From: Paenibacillus wulumuqiensis
Lineage (GTDB): Bacteria; Bacillota; Bacilli; Paenibacillales; Paenibacillaceae
DNA length: 55,988 bases
NCBI RefSeq assembly: GCF_000971965.1
Contig: NZ_LAQP01000022.1
Location: 1-55,988, forward strand
Reading direction: 5' to 3'
A model generated the notes under the pieces. That model had not been told where the DNA came from, did not search any database, and saw only the letters and a program-made list of their open reading frames with translations. Made by a program: the position numbers and the translations under genes. Every line of letters begins with the position of its first letter. Positions within the stretch are counted from its first letter, which is position 1. Shown piece by piece: positions 28,628 to 38,625 of the stretch.

Positions 28628-29818
28628 TTACTTGCTGCTTTCGGTTGTACTTTCAGCTGGTGCGCTTTCCGTGGAATTTGCACCATTTTCGGTTGTGCTT
28701 TTACCTGTTGCAGCATCACCGGCAGTTCCCGGGCTCTCGGTTGTTCCTGGCGTGCTGGTACCAGCGCCGCCTGTAGCATCGCCTGCTCCTTCGGTAGCGG
28801 CAGGTGCCGGTGCCTTAGGCAGATTTTTGCTCTTGATCATTTTTGGAACATCATTGGCCATGTAGTTACTGAAGTTCTGAGAAGCCAGCTGGGACTTGAT
28901 GGTATCTTTTTCTTCAGCTGTCAGATCTTTAAACGCTTTTTCCGTACGGGATTCCACTTTGATGACATGGTAGCCATAGTCTGTTTTGACCGGCGGACCC
29001 ACTACGCCGATTTTTTGTGTCAGCACTGCATTTTTGAATCCTTCCACCCAGTTGCCGACTTTTTGATCTTTGTACTGGCCGCCTTGTTCTTTGGAGCCTG
29101 TATCGTCGGTATACTTTTTGGCAATGGTTGCAAAGTCAGCACCTTTATCCAGTTTTGCTTTAACCTGCTTGGCAAGTTTGAGCGCCTGGGCATCGGTACG
29201 TGTTGTTTTGCCGTCGGCACTTTGCAGTCCGATCAGCACGTGACGTACTGTAGCTGTAGTGTAGTCTTTTTGATTGGCATCAAAGTAAGCTTGAACCTTA
29301 TCATCGGTTACTTTTTCTTTCATCACTTCGGAACCGGTCAGAACAAGAGTCATATAATCCTTTACATCCTGATCTGTCAGTTTTGCTGCTTTTAGCATTT
29401 CCTGCCATTGTTCCGGAGCCATGCTTCCTTTAAATTGGGTCAGCTGCTCTTCGGCTTGCTGTGTTCCCGCTTTTTTGGCAGCATCGCTGGCAGTCTGTGC
29501 CAGAGATTCATAAGCTACTTCCTGCTCCAATAACTTATTCATGATTTCGTCTCTATATTCAGGCATCTCGAACATTTGAGCATATTGTGGAGTCAGGAAT
29601 TTTTGCATGCTGACTTCTTTGTTAAATTCATTCTCGGTGATGGTGCCACCTTCATATTCAGCAACAACCGGGCTGTTATCCTTGGCTTGCTCAGCAGCTT
29701 TTGGCTGTTGGGAAGCCGCGTTATTGCCGTTGTTGCAAGCTGCCAACAGACTGATGCTAAGTACAGCTCCTGCTGTCAATACCGCTGTTTTACGAGCAGC
29801 TTTTTTAATTGGCCACAT
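28628..29818 (-). CDS. prsA: PrsA-like lipoprotein foldase (parvulin peptidyl-prolyl isomerase)
   Basis: This predicted lipoprotein folds secreted proteins at the membrane-wall interface. The 396 residues contain a signal peptide ending in a lipobox (LLAAC, Cys28), an N-terminal SurA-like helical domain, and a PpiC domain (about 185-290: VRHVLIGLQSADGK, GADFATIAKKYTDDTGSKEQGG, GPVKTDYGYHVIKV). A long Ser/Thr/Gly/Ala/Pro-rich tail follows (about 335-396), an unstructured wall-spanning extension not found in B. subtilis PrsA. Its start overlaps the end of mfd by 14 bases. It occupies the interval where spoVT is expected. Confidence 0.9.
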   Translation of the reverse strand: MWPIKKAARKTAVLTAGAVLSISLLAACNNGNNAASQQPKAAEQAKDNSPVVAEYEGGTITENEFNKEVSMQKFLTPQYAQMFEMPEYRDEIMNKLLEQEVAYESLAQTASDAAKKAGTQQAEEQLTQFKGSMAPEQWQEMLKAAKLTDQDVKDYMTLVLTGSEVMKEKVTDDKVQAYFDANQKDYTTATVRHVLIGLQSADGKTTRTDAQALKLAKQVKAKLDKGADFATIAKKYTDDTGSKEQGGQYKDQKVGNWVEGFKNAVLTQKIGVVGPPVKTDYGYHVIKVESRTEKAFKDLTAEEKDTIKSQLASQNFSNYMANDVPKMIKSKNLPKAPAPAATEGAGDATGGAGTSTPGTTESPGTAGDAATGKSTTENGANSTESAPAESTTESSK

Positions 29819-32800
29819 TCTGTAGTTCCCCCTTTAGTTTAAATGATTCCATGACAGCTTCAAGAAACTGGCGCAATAACTCCAGCAGCTCGCCATCCGT
29901 CATTCCCTTGCCTTTAATCTGAATGATCATGTTGGAACCCTGATTAAATTGTACACGTCTTTCATAGCGATTGCCAATCTCGGACAGGAGGCCCATATCA
30001 AATGCTTTTTCCTGGCCTGCATGGAATTTGAGCTGTACATTATCACCCTGACGGGAAATGTGTTCAATACCATAGCGCTTGCCATACAGTTTCAGACGGG
30101 CAACCTGCATCAGCTGGATAACCGCTTCCGGCAGCTCACCGAAACGGTCAAGCATTTCGTCTTCCAGCTCTGCAATATCATCAAAGGAAGATACAGCTGC
30201 CACTTTCTTATAAATTTCTATTTTTTGGATACTATCATAAATATAATCGGATGGCAAATAGGCGTCAATCGACAGATCAATCGTTGTATTCCAATCATTG
30301 GCTTTGAGATCCTGCTCACCGAGCATGGTGACTTTACGTTTCTGGATTTCTTCCGCCAGCATCTGGGAATACAGATCAAAACCGACCGAGGCGATAAAGC
30401 CGGATTGCTCTGCTCCGAGCAGATTACCCGCGCCGCGGATCGACAGATCGCGCATGGCAATTTTGAAGCCCGAGCCCAGCTCGGTGAATTCCTTGATCGA
30501 CTGCAGACGCTTCTCGGCGACTTCAGTCAATACTTTATCCCGCTGGTACGTGAAGTAGGCGTAAGCGATCCGGTTGGAACGTCCTACCCGTCCGCGCAGC
30601 TGATACAGCTGGGACAGGCCCATCTTGTCTGCGTCATGCACAATCAGCGTGTTGACGTTCGGGATATCGACACCCGTCTCGATAATGCTGGTGCTGACCA
30701 GCACATCGAACTCACCATCCAGGAAGTCGAGAATCGTCTTCTCCAGTTCCTGCTCGGACATCTGGCCATGACCAACCGCTACACGCGCCTCTGGTACCAG
30801 CTCCGAGATATGGGCAGCCATCTCATGAATGCCCTGTACCTTGTTGTACAGATAATATACCTGGCCGCCGCGGTTCAGTTCGCGTTCGACCGCTTCGCGC
30901 ACCAGTGTCGGGCTGTGTTCCACTACATAGGTCTGTACCGGGAAACGGTTCTCCGGTGGTGTCTCAATAACCGATAGATCCCGCACGCCCAGCATCGACA
31001 TATGCAGGGTACGCGGAATCGGCGTCGCTGTCAGCGTCAGCACGTCCACATTGGTTTTGAGGCGCTTCAGCTTCTCTTTGTGGGACACACCGAATCGCTG
31101 CTCCTCATCGACGATCAGCAGACCGAGATCCTTGAACACCAGATCCTGGGACAGCAGACGATGCGTACCGATCACGACATCGATCGTTCCCTGCTTGATT
31201 CCCTTGATCGTCTCGTTCTGTTCCTTGCGTGTACGGAAGCGGCTCAGTACCCCGATATTAAATGGATACTCGGCAAACCGCTCGCGGAACGTCTCATAGT
31301 GCTGCTGCGCGAGAATGGTTGTCGGCACCAGAATAGCGACCTGCTTGCCTTCGATCGCTGCCTTGAAGGCTGCACGAATCGCAACTTCAGTCTTGCCGTA
31401 ACCAACGTCACCGCACAGCAGGCGGTCCATCGGACGATTTTTCTCCATATCGCCCTTGATCTCGTCAATCGCACGCAATTGGTCACGGGTCTCATCATAC
31501 GGGAACGTATTCTCAAACTCATGCTGCTCATTCGTATCCTTGTCAAAGGCATAACCCGGCGCTGCCTGACGCTCTGCATACAGCTTGATCAGATCGTCGG
31601 CAATATCCTGTACGGAAGAACGGACTTTATTTTTGACACGGATCCATTCATTGCCGCCCAGCTTGTATACTTTCGGCTCTTTCTCTTCAGAACCGACATA
31701 TTTCTGAATCAGATCGATCTGCTCAATCGGTACGGACAGTTTGTCGCCGCCGGCGTACATAATGTGCATATAGTCTTTATGGATACCGCCAACTTCAAGC
31801 GTGCCGATCCCCATGTATTTACCGATACCATGGTTCTGGTGAACGACATAGTCGCCTACCTTGAGCTCGGTATAACTGCGGATACGCTCTGCATTATCGA
31901 CGTTTTTGCTGACTTTGCGCACTTTGCGCTGCTTTTTGGAGAACATCTCGCCTTCGGTAATAACCGCCAGATTAATGGACGGCAGTTCAAAGCCGGCCTG
32001 CATATTCCCATCCATTATGACAGGCGTCTCGATATCATAATCATCCAGCACACGGCGGACGCGTTCCATCCGCTCTTCGCCGCTGGCCAGCATAACGACC
32101 TGCATGCCTGTTTTTTTCCAGCGTTCCATTTCGGATTTGAGCACATTCATCTGTCCATGGAAATCCTGCATCGTACGGCTGACAAAGTTCACGATGTTGC
32201 CAGGCTGTACATTCGGCACCTGACGCAGGAAGACAGACATCCACACACTCTGGAAAGGACTGCGGTACATCACATCGTCCGTATGGGCAGCCAATTCCAG
32301 TCCAGGCAGACTTTTGCCATTCTGCAGCAGGTGCATATCCCATTCGCTCTCATCGCGTTCCAGCTGCCGCGCTGTTTCCTGCAGGCGAGCCGGTTCTTCC
32401 ATGACGACGACTGTATCTTCCGGCAGATAATCGTACAGGGTGACCTGCTCCGGATAGAGAAGGGCAATATATTTATAGATTTCCGGGAAATAGACATGCT
32501 GACGCAGCAGTTCAATTTCACGGCCGATTTCTTCTTTGAGTCTTGCCTTGGCTTGTCGGTCGGTCATTTTCTCCAGCTGCATGTCCAGTCTGGCTGCAAC
32601 CAGATCAGCCGCCTTGCGCATCCGTTCTTCATCCGCAATAATTTCACGGCATGGTGTGATGGTGACCGATTTCACCTTGTCGATCGAACGCTGATCATCC
32701 GGATCAAACGTACGGATCGAATCAATCTCTTCATCGAACAGTTCCACACGATACGCCAGATCGGTCGTCACCGGGTAAAAGTCGATAATGCCTCCGCGGA

Positions 32801-33329
32801 CACTCATCTCTCCACGGGATTCGACACGTTCGACGCGCTCATAACCGAGCTCTACCATTCGCTTGAGGAAAGCTTCCAGCTCCAGCGTTCCGCCATCCTT
32901 CAGGATAATCTCCGCACCGGCAATATTTTCACGCGCCGGCAGATAACGACGTACACCGGAAAATGGCACGACAATAACGCCGCGGAATCCGGCGGCACAT
33001 TGCGTCAGTACATCAATACGCTGCGCCAGCGTCTCCGGGCTGGAAATGGCAGACTCTGCCGCTACCAGTTCATTGGCAGGATAAAGCAGCACCTGCTCCG
33101 GGGTCAGTGCCTCCTGCAGATCTTCAGCTATTTTGTGGGCATGAAACATATTATGAGTAACGACCAGCATTGGCCTTTGCGTCTCCGTAAAAAGGCCCGC
33201 AATCAGCAAATGCCGGGCCGAGCCAGACAATCCGGAAATGAGTTGATCTTTCATTCCGGACACAATACCATCGCGAACAGAACCAAAGTCATTATCTTTG
33301 GCAAATGCTTGTATCAGATTGTGTAACAA
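29805..33329 (-). CDS. mfd: Transcription-repair coupling factor Mfd
   Basis: Mfd removes RNA polymerase stalled at DNA lesions and recruits UvrA. The 1174-residue protein carries the UvrB-homology modules at the N-terminus, the RNA-polymerase-interaction domain (ELKVGDYVVHQNHGIGKYMG), and the RecG-like translocase motor with Walker A LLCGDVGYGKTEVA, DEEQ box LLIVDEEQRFGV, TATPIPRTLHMSM and QLRGRVGRS. The start is TTG behind GAGGTG. Length is usual (B. subtilis 1177). Between it and pth lie only 200 non-coding bases; fin, the sporulation gene that sits there in Bacillus, is missing. Confidence 0.98.
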   Translation of the reverse strand: MLHNLIQAFAKDNDFGSVRDGIVSGMKDQLISGLSGSARHLLIAGLFTETQRPMLVVTHNMFHAHKIAEDLQEALTPEQVLLYPANELVAAESAISSPETLAQRIDVLTQCAAGFRGVIVVPFSGVRRYLPARENIAGAEIILKDGGTLELEAFLKRMVELGYERVERVESRGEMSVRGGIIDFYPVTTDLAYRVELFDEEIDSIRTFDPDDQRSIDKVKSVTITPCREIIADEERMRKAADLVAARLDMQLEKMTDRQAKARLKEEIGREIELLRQHVYFPEIYKYIALLYPEQVTLYDYLPEDTVVVMEEPARLQETARQLERDESEWDMHLLQNGKSLPGLELAAHTDDVMYRSPFQSVWMSVFLRQVPNVQPGNIVNFVSRTMQDFHGQMNVLKSEMERWKKTGMQVVMLASGEERMERVRRVLDDYDIETPVIMDGNMQAGFELPSINLAVITEGEMFSKKQRKVRKVSKNVDNAERIRSYTELKVGDYVVHQNHGIGKYMGIGTLEVGGIHKDYMHIMYAGGDKLSVPIEQIDLIQKYVGSEEKEPKVYKLGGNEWIRVKNKVRSSVQDIADDLIKLYAERQAAPGYAFDKDTNEQHEFENTFPYDETRDQLRAIDEIKGDMEKNRPMDRLLCGDVGYGKTEVAIRAAFKAAIEGKQVAILVPTTILAQQHYETFRERFAEYPFNIGVLSRFRTRKEQNETIKGIKQGTIDVVIGTHRLLSQDLVFKDLGLLIVDEEQRFGVSHKEKLKRLKTNVDVLTLTATPIPRTLHMSMLGVRDLSVIETPPENRFPVQTYVVEHSPTLVREAVERELNRGGQVYYLYNKVQGIHEMAAHISELVPEARVAVGHGQMSEQELEKTILDFLDGEFDVLVSTSIIETGVDIPNVNTLIVHDADKMGLSQLYQLRGRVGRSNRIAYAYFTYQRDKVLTEVAEKRLQSIKEFTELGSGFKIAMRDLSIRGAGNLLGAEQSGFIASVGFDLYSQMLAEEIQKRKVTMLGEQDLKANDWNTTIDLSIDAYLPSDYIYDSIQKIEIYKKVAAVSSFDDIAELEDEMLDRFGELPEAVIQLMQVARLKLYGKRYGIEHISRQGDNVQLKFHAGQEKAFDMGLLSEIGNRYERRVQFNQGSNMIIQIKGKGMTDGELLELLRQFLEAVMESFKLKGELQNVAN

Positions 33330-33437
33330 AGCGGCACCTCACTTATTCTCGGGTCAGTATTAGAATATATAAACAAAGGATTATAAACAAATCACACAAC
33401 GGTAAAACGACAAACCGGATAAAATGCCGATTTGCCT

Positions 33438-33484
33438 ACAAACAACCGCCTTCTTAACCTCTGTATGAATGGTCCGGAAGGCGG
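33438..33484 (-). terminator. Probable terminator after pth
   Basis: CCGCCTTC (33446-33453) pairs with GAAGGCGG (33477-33484) around a 23-base loop. On the minus strand the stem is followed by TTGTTTGT. The stem is good but the loop is large and the T-tract interrupted. Confidence 0.55.
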
Positions 33485-33530
33485 CATATATACGATTTAA
33501 AAGATATAATTATTAAGCTTTATTATATCA

Positions 33531-34091
33531 TTATCCATTAAACTTAGCCATGGTCTGCTCAAACGTATGCTTCATACTAAATTCAAGCGCATCACATGTA
33601 TTCTCGATCATCTGATCGAGCAGTTCTTTTTCTTTTTTGGGGAAAGGGGACAGTACATAGTCGACGATCGCATAGCCTGGTTCCGGCCGGGAGACGCCCA
33701 TGCGAATCCGGTCAAACTTCTGGGTACCGGTATGCTGAATAATCGATTTGATCCCGTTATGACCGCCAGCGCTGCCCTGAAAGCGCAGCCGGATCTTGCC
33801 GGTCTCCGTGTCCATATCATCATAGACGACAATCAGGTCTTCCAGAGCGACTTTGTAATAATCCATATAGGAACGTACCGCTTCGCCGGACAAATTCATA
33901 TAGGTCATCGGTTTGATCAGCACGGCTTTGACGCCACCGATATGGCCTTCGCCAATCAGTGATTTGCTTTTGCTTTGGCTGATGGATATACCGTGCCGTT
34001 CCGCCAGACGATCCAGCGCCATGAAGCCTACATTATGGCGTGTTTTGGCGTATTCCGGTCCCGGGTTACCCAATCCTACAATCCATTTCAT
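33531..34091 (-). CDS. pth: Peptidyl-tRNA hydrolase
   Basis: Pth frees tRNA from prematurely released peptidyl-tRNA (spoVC in B. subtilis). The 186-residue product has the active-site pattern GLGNPGPEYAKTRHNVGF (Asn9, His19), KPMTYMNLSGEAV and VVYDDMDTETGKIRLR with the catalytic Asp. I start at MKWIVGLG behind GAGG at 11 bases; the longer frame upstream is not conserved. The ribosomal protein L25/Ctc gene usual between prs and pth is not here. Confidence 0.96.
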   Translation of the reverse strand: MKWIVGLGNPGPEYAKTRHNVGFMALDRLAERHGISISQSKSKSLIGEGHIGGVKAVLIKPMTYMNLSGEAVRSYMDYYKVALEDLIVVYDDMDTETGKIRLRFQGSAGGHNGIKSIIQHTGTQKFDRIRMGVSRPEPGYAIVDYVLSPFPKKEKELLDQMIENTCDALEFSMKHTFEQTMAKFNG

Positions 34092-34170
34092 TGTTTCATA
34101 ATCCTCATTTCTTCGGTATATGTCGATATGCATATGTCTACGGTGCAGTAATTTTCATTTTTTGTTAAAA

Positions 34171-34184
34171 TTGGTGTACACCAA
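34171..34184. promoter_or_regulatory. 14-bp perfect palindrome, possible operator
   Basis: TTGGTGTACACCAA is self-complementary and lies 15 bases before the Shine-Dalgarno site of the small plus-strand gene at 34216 and 80 bases before pth on the other strand. It looks like a dimeric repressor site. No regulator can be assigned from sequence. Confidence 0.45.
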
Positions 34185-34215
34185 ACGGATAAGTCTAACA
34201 AGGAGGACACTCAGC

Positions 34216-34416
34216 ATGTATACCTTTGGGCAGCAGCTGCTGAAAAACCGTCATTTTTACGACCATTTCAGACAGGAAATGCCTGTGCAGATTTACCGTC
34301 ATGGTATTCCTGTGGATATTGGTCTGATTACCGCCTATGATCATCAGTTTATCGAGATGAACCATATTCTGTATCATCGACAGCGGCATACTTTTATATC
34401 CAGACCAGGCTACTGA
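34216..34416 (+). CDS. Small conserved-looking protein of unknown function, 66 residues
   Basis: This is a short plus-strand gene among minus-strand neighbours. A strong Shine-Dalgarno site (AAGGAGGAC) lies 8 bases before ATG, which is the main evidence for translation. The product starts MYTFGQQLLKN and is rich in His, Tyr and Arg (HRQRHTF near the end), with alternating hydrophobic residues compatible with a small beta-rich fold (IPVDIGLITAYDHQFIEMN). There is no signal peptide, membrane segment or cysteine. A 14-bp palindrome sits just upstream and a terminator stem follows at 34448-34482. It takes the place where ctc (L25) lies in Bacillus. I do not recognise the family. Confidence 0.7.
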   Translation: MYTFGQQLLKNRHFYDHFRQEMPVQIYRHGIPVDIGLITAYDHQFIEMNHILYHRQRHTFISRPGY

Positions 34417-34447
34417 ATGCAAATTACACTTCTATGGATACACCGAT

Positions 34448-34482
34448 AAGGGTTACTTGCCTCCACCGAGGAAGTAACCCTT
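34448..34482. terminator. Stem-loop between convergent genes
   Basis: An 11-bp perfect stem (AAGGGTTACTT with its complement) is extended by CCTC/GAGG after a bulge. There is no strong T-tract on either side. It lies between the small plus-strand gene and the prs stop codon, so it may serve both directions. Confidence 0.6.
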
Positions 34483-34497
34483 CGTTACATGCATTGA

Positions 34498-35451
34498 TTA
34501 TTCGATTTCAAACAGCTTGCTGATCGATAGTTCCTCGTGTACACGGATGATTGCTTCGCCCATCAGTGGAGCGACGGACAATACTTTCAGCTTGCTGGTC
34601 GGATTCAGATGCGTGATTGGAATCGTATCCGTCACGATCACTTCTTTGAGCGGAGAGTTCTCCAGGCGATCCATCGCCGGGCCGGACAGTACCGGATGCG
34701 TACAGCATGCATAGACTTCTTTGACTCCGCCTTCGATCAGCGCATTTGCACCCAGTACAATCGTACCTGCTGTATCGATGATATCATCGACCAGGATCGC
34801 TGTCTTGCCTTCAATGTTACCGATAATGTTCATAACTTCACTAACGTTAGGCTCCGGACGACGCTTATCGATGATTGCCAGCGGTGCGCTGAGCAGATCA
34901 GCCAGTTTGCGTGCGCGTACTACACCACCATGGTCAGGAGACACGACAACCGGGTTCTCGATTTGCTTGGAACGGAAATATTGAGCCAGAATCGGCACAC
35001 CCAGCAGATGGTCTACCGGAATATCGAAGAAACCTTGAATCTGCATGGCATGCAGGTCCATTGCGATTACACGGTGAGCGCCTGCTTTCTCGATCAGGTT
35101 CGCTACCAGTTTGGCTGTAATCGGATCACGTGAACGTGCTTTGCGGTCCTGACGTGCATAACCGTAATAAGGAATTACCACATTAATGCTCTTGGCGGAA
35201 GCGCGTTTCAGTGCATCTACCATGACAAGCAGTTCCATCAGGTTATCATTCACCGGCGCACAGGTCGATTGAATGATGTAGACATGACAACCGCGGACGC
35301 TCTCGGATAGTTTCACCTGAATTTCGCCATCACTGAAGCTGGTGGTACGGGATTCGCCCATGGGAATACCGATATAGTCGGCAATCTGACCCGCCAACTT
35401 GGGATTGGAATTACAAGTGAAAATCTTTAGTTTGGAATCACAATAAGTCAT
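34498..35451 (-). CDS. prs: Ribose-phosphate pyrophosphokinase (PRPP synthetase)
   Basis: Prs makes PRPP from ribose 5-phosphate and ATP for nucleotide, histidine and NAD synthesis; NadC and Hpt in this window use its product. The 317-residue class I enzyme shows the ATP/metal motif [18 protein letters not shown], the catalytic loop KRRPEPN, and the PRPP motif [19 protein letters not shown] lies 11 bases before ATG. It directly follows glmU, the conserved glmU-prs order. Confidence 0.97.
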   Translation of the reverse strand: MTYCDSKLKIFTCNSNPKLAGQIADYIGIPMGESRTTSFSDGEIQVKLSESVRGCHVYIIQSTCAPVNDNLMELLVMVDALKRASAKSINVVIPYYGYARQDRKARSRDPITAKLVANLIEKAGAHRVIAMDLHAMQIQGFFDIPVDHLLGVPILAQYFRSKQIENPVVVSPDHGGVVRARKLADLLSAPLAIIDKRRPEPNVSEVMNIIGNIEGKTAILVDDIIDTAGTIVLGANALIEGGVKEVYACCTHPVLSGPAMDRLENSPLKEVIVTDTIPITHLNPTSKLKVLSVAPLMGEAIIRVHEELSISKLFEIE

Positions 35452-35649
35452 AATGGTTAAAACCCTCCGTGGTGGTTCATTGGAATGCTCATCAGCTCGG
35501 TCTTATTTATCTCTCTCTATATGGTCGATCAGATCATTCAACAAGCATCATACACTTAACATTATATAATAATTTTCTAGCGAATAGTGGCATTATGTTA
35601 GTGCAAATGGATAATAATTTAATCAATTGGTCTTATGATTCACAAATTA

Positions 35650-37041
35650 TTACTTTTGTTCCTTGATTGCTCTGGCTTTGGCACGAATTTTCTCCGCATA
35701 ACCCGGCTTGTTTTCCTGGCGTGCACGTGCGATAGCCAGGTCATTGGCATTCACATTTTTCGTAATGGTGGAGCCTGCTACCACATAAGCGCCTTTGCCG
35801 ACACGCACCGGTGCGATCAGGTTGGAGTTGCTGCCGATGAACACATCATCTTCGATGATTGTTGTGGACTTGTTCAGTCCATCGTAGTTGGCAGTGATTG
35901 CTCCACAGCCGATGTTTACGCCGGAACCGACTTCAGCATCGCCTACATAGCTCAGATGCGGAATTTTGGAACCATTACCGACTTTGGCATTTTTCAATTC
36001 GACAAAGTCACCGACTTTGACCTGGTCACCGAGTACGGTTCCCGGACGAAGATATGCGAACGGTCCGATCATGCCCTCCTGGCCAACCTGAGTCTCTGAC
36101 AATACCGATTGACGGATCGTGGTGCCGCTGTCTACCTTGGAATCCTCAATCTCCGTGTTCGGACCGATGATGCAGTCTTCGCCGATCACGGTATTGCCTT
36201 TGAGAATGGTACCGGGATGCAGCACCGTATCCGCACCGATCTGTACATCTGCACCAATATAGGTGGAATCCGGATCGATGATCGTTACGCCATTTAGCAT
36301 ATGCTGGCGGGCGAGACGTCTGCGCATGAACTGCTCGGCTTCCGACAGAGCCACACGGTCATTAACACCGATGGATTCGGAAATGTCGGCTGTTACATAA
36401 GCGGAGATCTGTTTGCCCTGCTCACGCAAAATGGTGATGCAGTCCGGCAGATAATATTCCTGCTGGGCGTTGTTGTTCGTTACTTTGGATAATGCAGAGA
36501 ACAGCAGGGAATTATCAAAGCAGTACGTCCCCGTGTTGATCTCCTGTACCGCCAGCTCTTCCGGTGTACCGTCCTTTTGCTCCACAATCTTGGTTACACT
36601 GCCATCCGCATCACGAATAATACGGCCATAACCTGTCGGATCTTCCATGCGTGCTGTCAGGATGGTTACTGCCGCACCTGCGGATTCGTGCTGGTGAATC
36701 AGGTTCTCTAGCGTCTCCGGTGTTACCAGCGGTGTATCTCCGCAAATGACGATCGTTGTACCCTGCTCTGCTCCGATCAGCGGCTCCGCCTGGCGCACCG
36801 CATGACCTGTGCCCAGCTGCTCACTTTGCAGTGCATATTCCGCACGGTCTCCCAGGAATGATTGCACCGCTTCGGCTCCATGTCCTACAACAACGACACT
36901 GCGCTCACAATTTACTTTCTGTACAGCGTCCAGTACGTGGCCTACCATTGGCTTGCCGCATACCGGATGAAGCACCTTGTACAGCTTGGATTTCATCCGT
37001 TTGCCTTTACCTGCTGCCAGTACTACTGCCATCCTTTTCAA
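35650..37041 (-). CDS. glmU: Bifunctional UDP-N-acetylglucosamine pyrophosphorylase/glucosamine-1-phosphate acetyltransferase
   Basis: GlmU makes UDP-GlcNAc for peptidoglycan and teichoic acids. The 463-residue protein has an N-terminal nucleotidyltransferase ([20 protein letters not shown] at its start, then [13 protein letters not shown] and GDTPLV) and a C-terminal left-handed beta-helix of hexapeptides ending in the acetyl-CoA site ([21 protein letters not shown]). The start is TTG at 37039-37041, 9 bases after GGAGGGG. The ATG six codons upstream overlaps that site, and the in-frame ATG three codons later sits too close behind an AAAAGG. Confidence 0.96.
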   Translation of the reverse strand: MKRMAVVLAAGKGKRMKSKLYKVLHPVCGKPMVGHVLDAVQKVNCERSVVVVGHGAEAVQSFLGDRAEYALQSEQLGTGHAVRQAEPLIGAEQGTTIVICGDTPLVTPETLENLIHQHESAGAAVTILTARMEDPTGYGRIIRDADGSVTKIVEQKDGTPEELAVQEINTGTYCFDNSLLFSALSKVTNNNAQQEYYLPDCITILREQGKQISAYVTADISESIGVNDRVALSEAEQFMRRRLARQHMLNGVTIIDPDSTYIGADVQIGADTVLHPGTILKGNTVIGEDCIIGPNTEIEDSKVDSGTTIRQSVLSETQVGQEGMIGPFAYLRPGTVLGDQVKVGDFVELKNAKVGNGSKIPHLSYVGDAEVGSGVNIGCGAITANYDGLNKSTTIIEDDVFIGSNSNLIAPVRVGKGAYVVAGSTITKNVNANDLAIARARQENKPGYAEKIRAKARAIKEQK

Positions 37042-37196
37042 AAAAATTGCCCCCTCCATAATTGAATCTATTTATACATATAATCCCTGAATTTGCCTAG
37101 GAACCAGCCTGTTTGCGGGACTTTGTAATATTGATCTCCAACCATAATTATACAGCCGTCAAAAAAACTCCATACTGAATATATCTTATTCCGGAC

Positions 37197-37247
37197 AAAA
37201 AGAAAAGGGAGCCACAGCTCTTGCTCCCTGTGACTCCCTTTTCTTTT
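37197..37247 (-). terminator. Terminator after spoVG
   Basis: A long stem with one mismatch (AAAAGAAAAGGGAG and complement, extended by CACAG/CTGTG), 37197-37217 with 37228-37247, has A/T-rich ends. It isolates spoVG from glmU. Confidence 0.9.
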
Positions 37248-37267
37248 AAACCCCAATAAGTACTTGA

Positions 37268-37552
37268 TCATGCGCCTTCTTCAATAACTTCTTCTTCAAG
37301 ACCGGCACGTTCGTATTCAGTCAGCACGGCTGTCTGAATCTTCTCGCGAGTGCTTGAAGAAATAGGATGCGCGATATCGCGGAACTCACCATCCGGTGTC
37401 CGTTTGCTCGGCATTGCGACAAACATGCCATTGTTACCGTCGATAACGCGAATGTCGTGAACGACAAATTCGCTGTCGATTGTGATAGATGCAATGGCTT
37501 TCATTCTGCCTTCGGAGTTTACCCGGCGGAGTCGTACATCCGTTATTTCCAT
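37268..37552 (-). CDS. spoVG: SpoVG family RNA/DNA-binding regulator
   Basis: SpoVG is a small pleiotropic regulator named for a sporulation defect but also present in non-sporulating Firmicutes, where it controls capsule, virulence or division genes. The 94 residues include the conserved core ([38 protein letters not shown]). AAGGTGGTG lies 7 bases before ATG. The upstream 190 bases are strongly AT-rich; an AGGGATTT with GGAAATAC 13 bases on resembles a SigH promoter, but only loosely. yabJ (ridA), normally between purR and spoVG in Bacillus, is missing. Confidence 0.95.
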   Translation of the reverse strand: MEITDVRLRRVNSEGRMKAIASITIDSEFVVHDIRVIDGNNGMFVAMPSKRTPDGEFRDIAHPISSSTREKIQTAVLTEYERAGLEEEVIEEGA

Positions 37553-37746
37553 ATGTGTTCACCACCTTTGTCCATAAAGACTTGGTTGTGTATTTCCACA
37601 CATGGCGGGGAAATCCCTCTTTTTTTCTGAAAATTTATTGCGTATTTTTTTACCTTTTTGCTTTTTTTGCCGTTTTTCGACGAATTACAAAAAGATTGAC
37701 TGATAGACATTCTCATTATCAAAACGGGTTCTATAGGTGAAAACGT

Positions 37747-38583
37747 TTATCGCTTTTCATTTTCAAAGTAATTTCCAGGTTTGACCATGATTTTCTTGCT
37801 TTTGGAATCCATTTCCGTCAGGGTAGCCAGCGACACATAATCGGCCCAAAGGCGATCTTCTGTATCTACTGCACCGGATTCAAGCAGTACGCCGACCCCG
37901 GCTACTGTCGCATTGAACTCATCCAGCAGGTCGACCATGCCCTGAATCGTTCCTCCAGCCTTCATAAAATCATCAATAATGAGCACGCGGGACTTCTCCT
38001 TCAATGCCCGGCGTGACAGGGTCATCGTATGCAGGCTCTTGTGGGAACCGGATACATAGTTGATGCTGACAGCCGATCCCTCGGTCATCTGATGGTCGCG
38101 CCTTACGAGTACAACCGGCAGATTCAGCTGTGTACCTGTCGCGTGAGCCAGCGGAATGCCTTTGGTCTCGACAGTCATAATGACATCGATTGGCGTATCG
38201 GCAAATACCGATGCGAAAATTTTACCGACTTCATTTAGAATCGCCGGCTGTCCCAGCAGATCGGACATATAGATATAATTGCCCGGCAGCAGACGATCCG
38301 GCTGCTCCAACTGGTGACACAGATCATTCATAAAGGAAAAAGCTTTCTCGCGTGACAGTCTTGGGATGTATTTCACTCCACCGGCTGCTCCTGCCAGAGT
38401 CAACAGTTCCCCGACGCCTTCTTCTTCAAAAACTTCCTTGATAATTGTCAGATCTTCACTGATCGATGACTTGGCCGCTCCATATCGTTCAGCGAAAGTC
38501 GTTAACGGAATCAGCGTGTGTGGTCGTGATGTCAAATACTGGGTTAGCTCGACCAGACGCGCACTCCTTTTTAATTTTTTCAC
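37747..38583 (-). CDS. purR: Purine operon repressor PurR
   Basis: This PRPP-responsive repressor represses purine synthesis and transport genes. The 278-residue protein has an N-terminal winged helix (RSARLVELTQYLTSRPH, AAKSSISEDLTIIK) and a C-terminal PRTase-like domain with the effector motif RVLIIDDFMKAGGTI. The start is GTG with GAGGAG 5 bases upstream. It has its own promoter overlapped by PurBox-like sequences (38626-38675), so it probably represses itself, as in B. subtilis. A terminator separates it from ispE. Confidence 0.95.
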   Translation of the reverse strand: MKKLKRSARLVELTQYLTSRPHTLIPLTTFAERYGAAKSSISEDLTIIKEVFEEEGVGELLTLAGAAGGVKYIPRLSREKAFSFMNDLCHQLEQPDRLLPGNYIYMSDLLGQPAILNEVGKIFASVFADTPIDVIMTVETKGIPLAHATGTQLNLPVVLVRRDHQMTEGSAVSINYVSGSHKSLHTMTLSRRALKEKSRVLIIDDFMKAGGTIQGMVDLLDEFNATVAGVGVLLESGAVDTEDRLWADYVSLATLTEMDSKSKKIMVKPGNYFENEKR

Positions 38584-38625
38584 TTTAACTCCTCACTATC
38601 TACAAAAAATTTACAATTATATACC

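Noticed and set aside
31002..33326. A 774-codon plus-strand open frame opposite mfd
   Set aside because: It is the antisense shadow of mfd, without a ribosome-binding site; mfd itself is complete and conserved. The same applies to long plus-strand frames opposite lysS, ftsH, nadB and prs.
35469..35666. 65-codon plus-strand frame between prs and glmU
   Set aside because: No clear ribosome-binding site and it runs into the end of glmU; the interval more likely holds the prs leader and promoter.
37690..37740. Fur-box-like sequence (TGATAATGAGAATG) upstream of spoVG
   Set aside because: Only the outer five bases of the inverted repeat match; too weak to call an operator.
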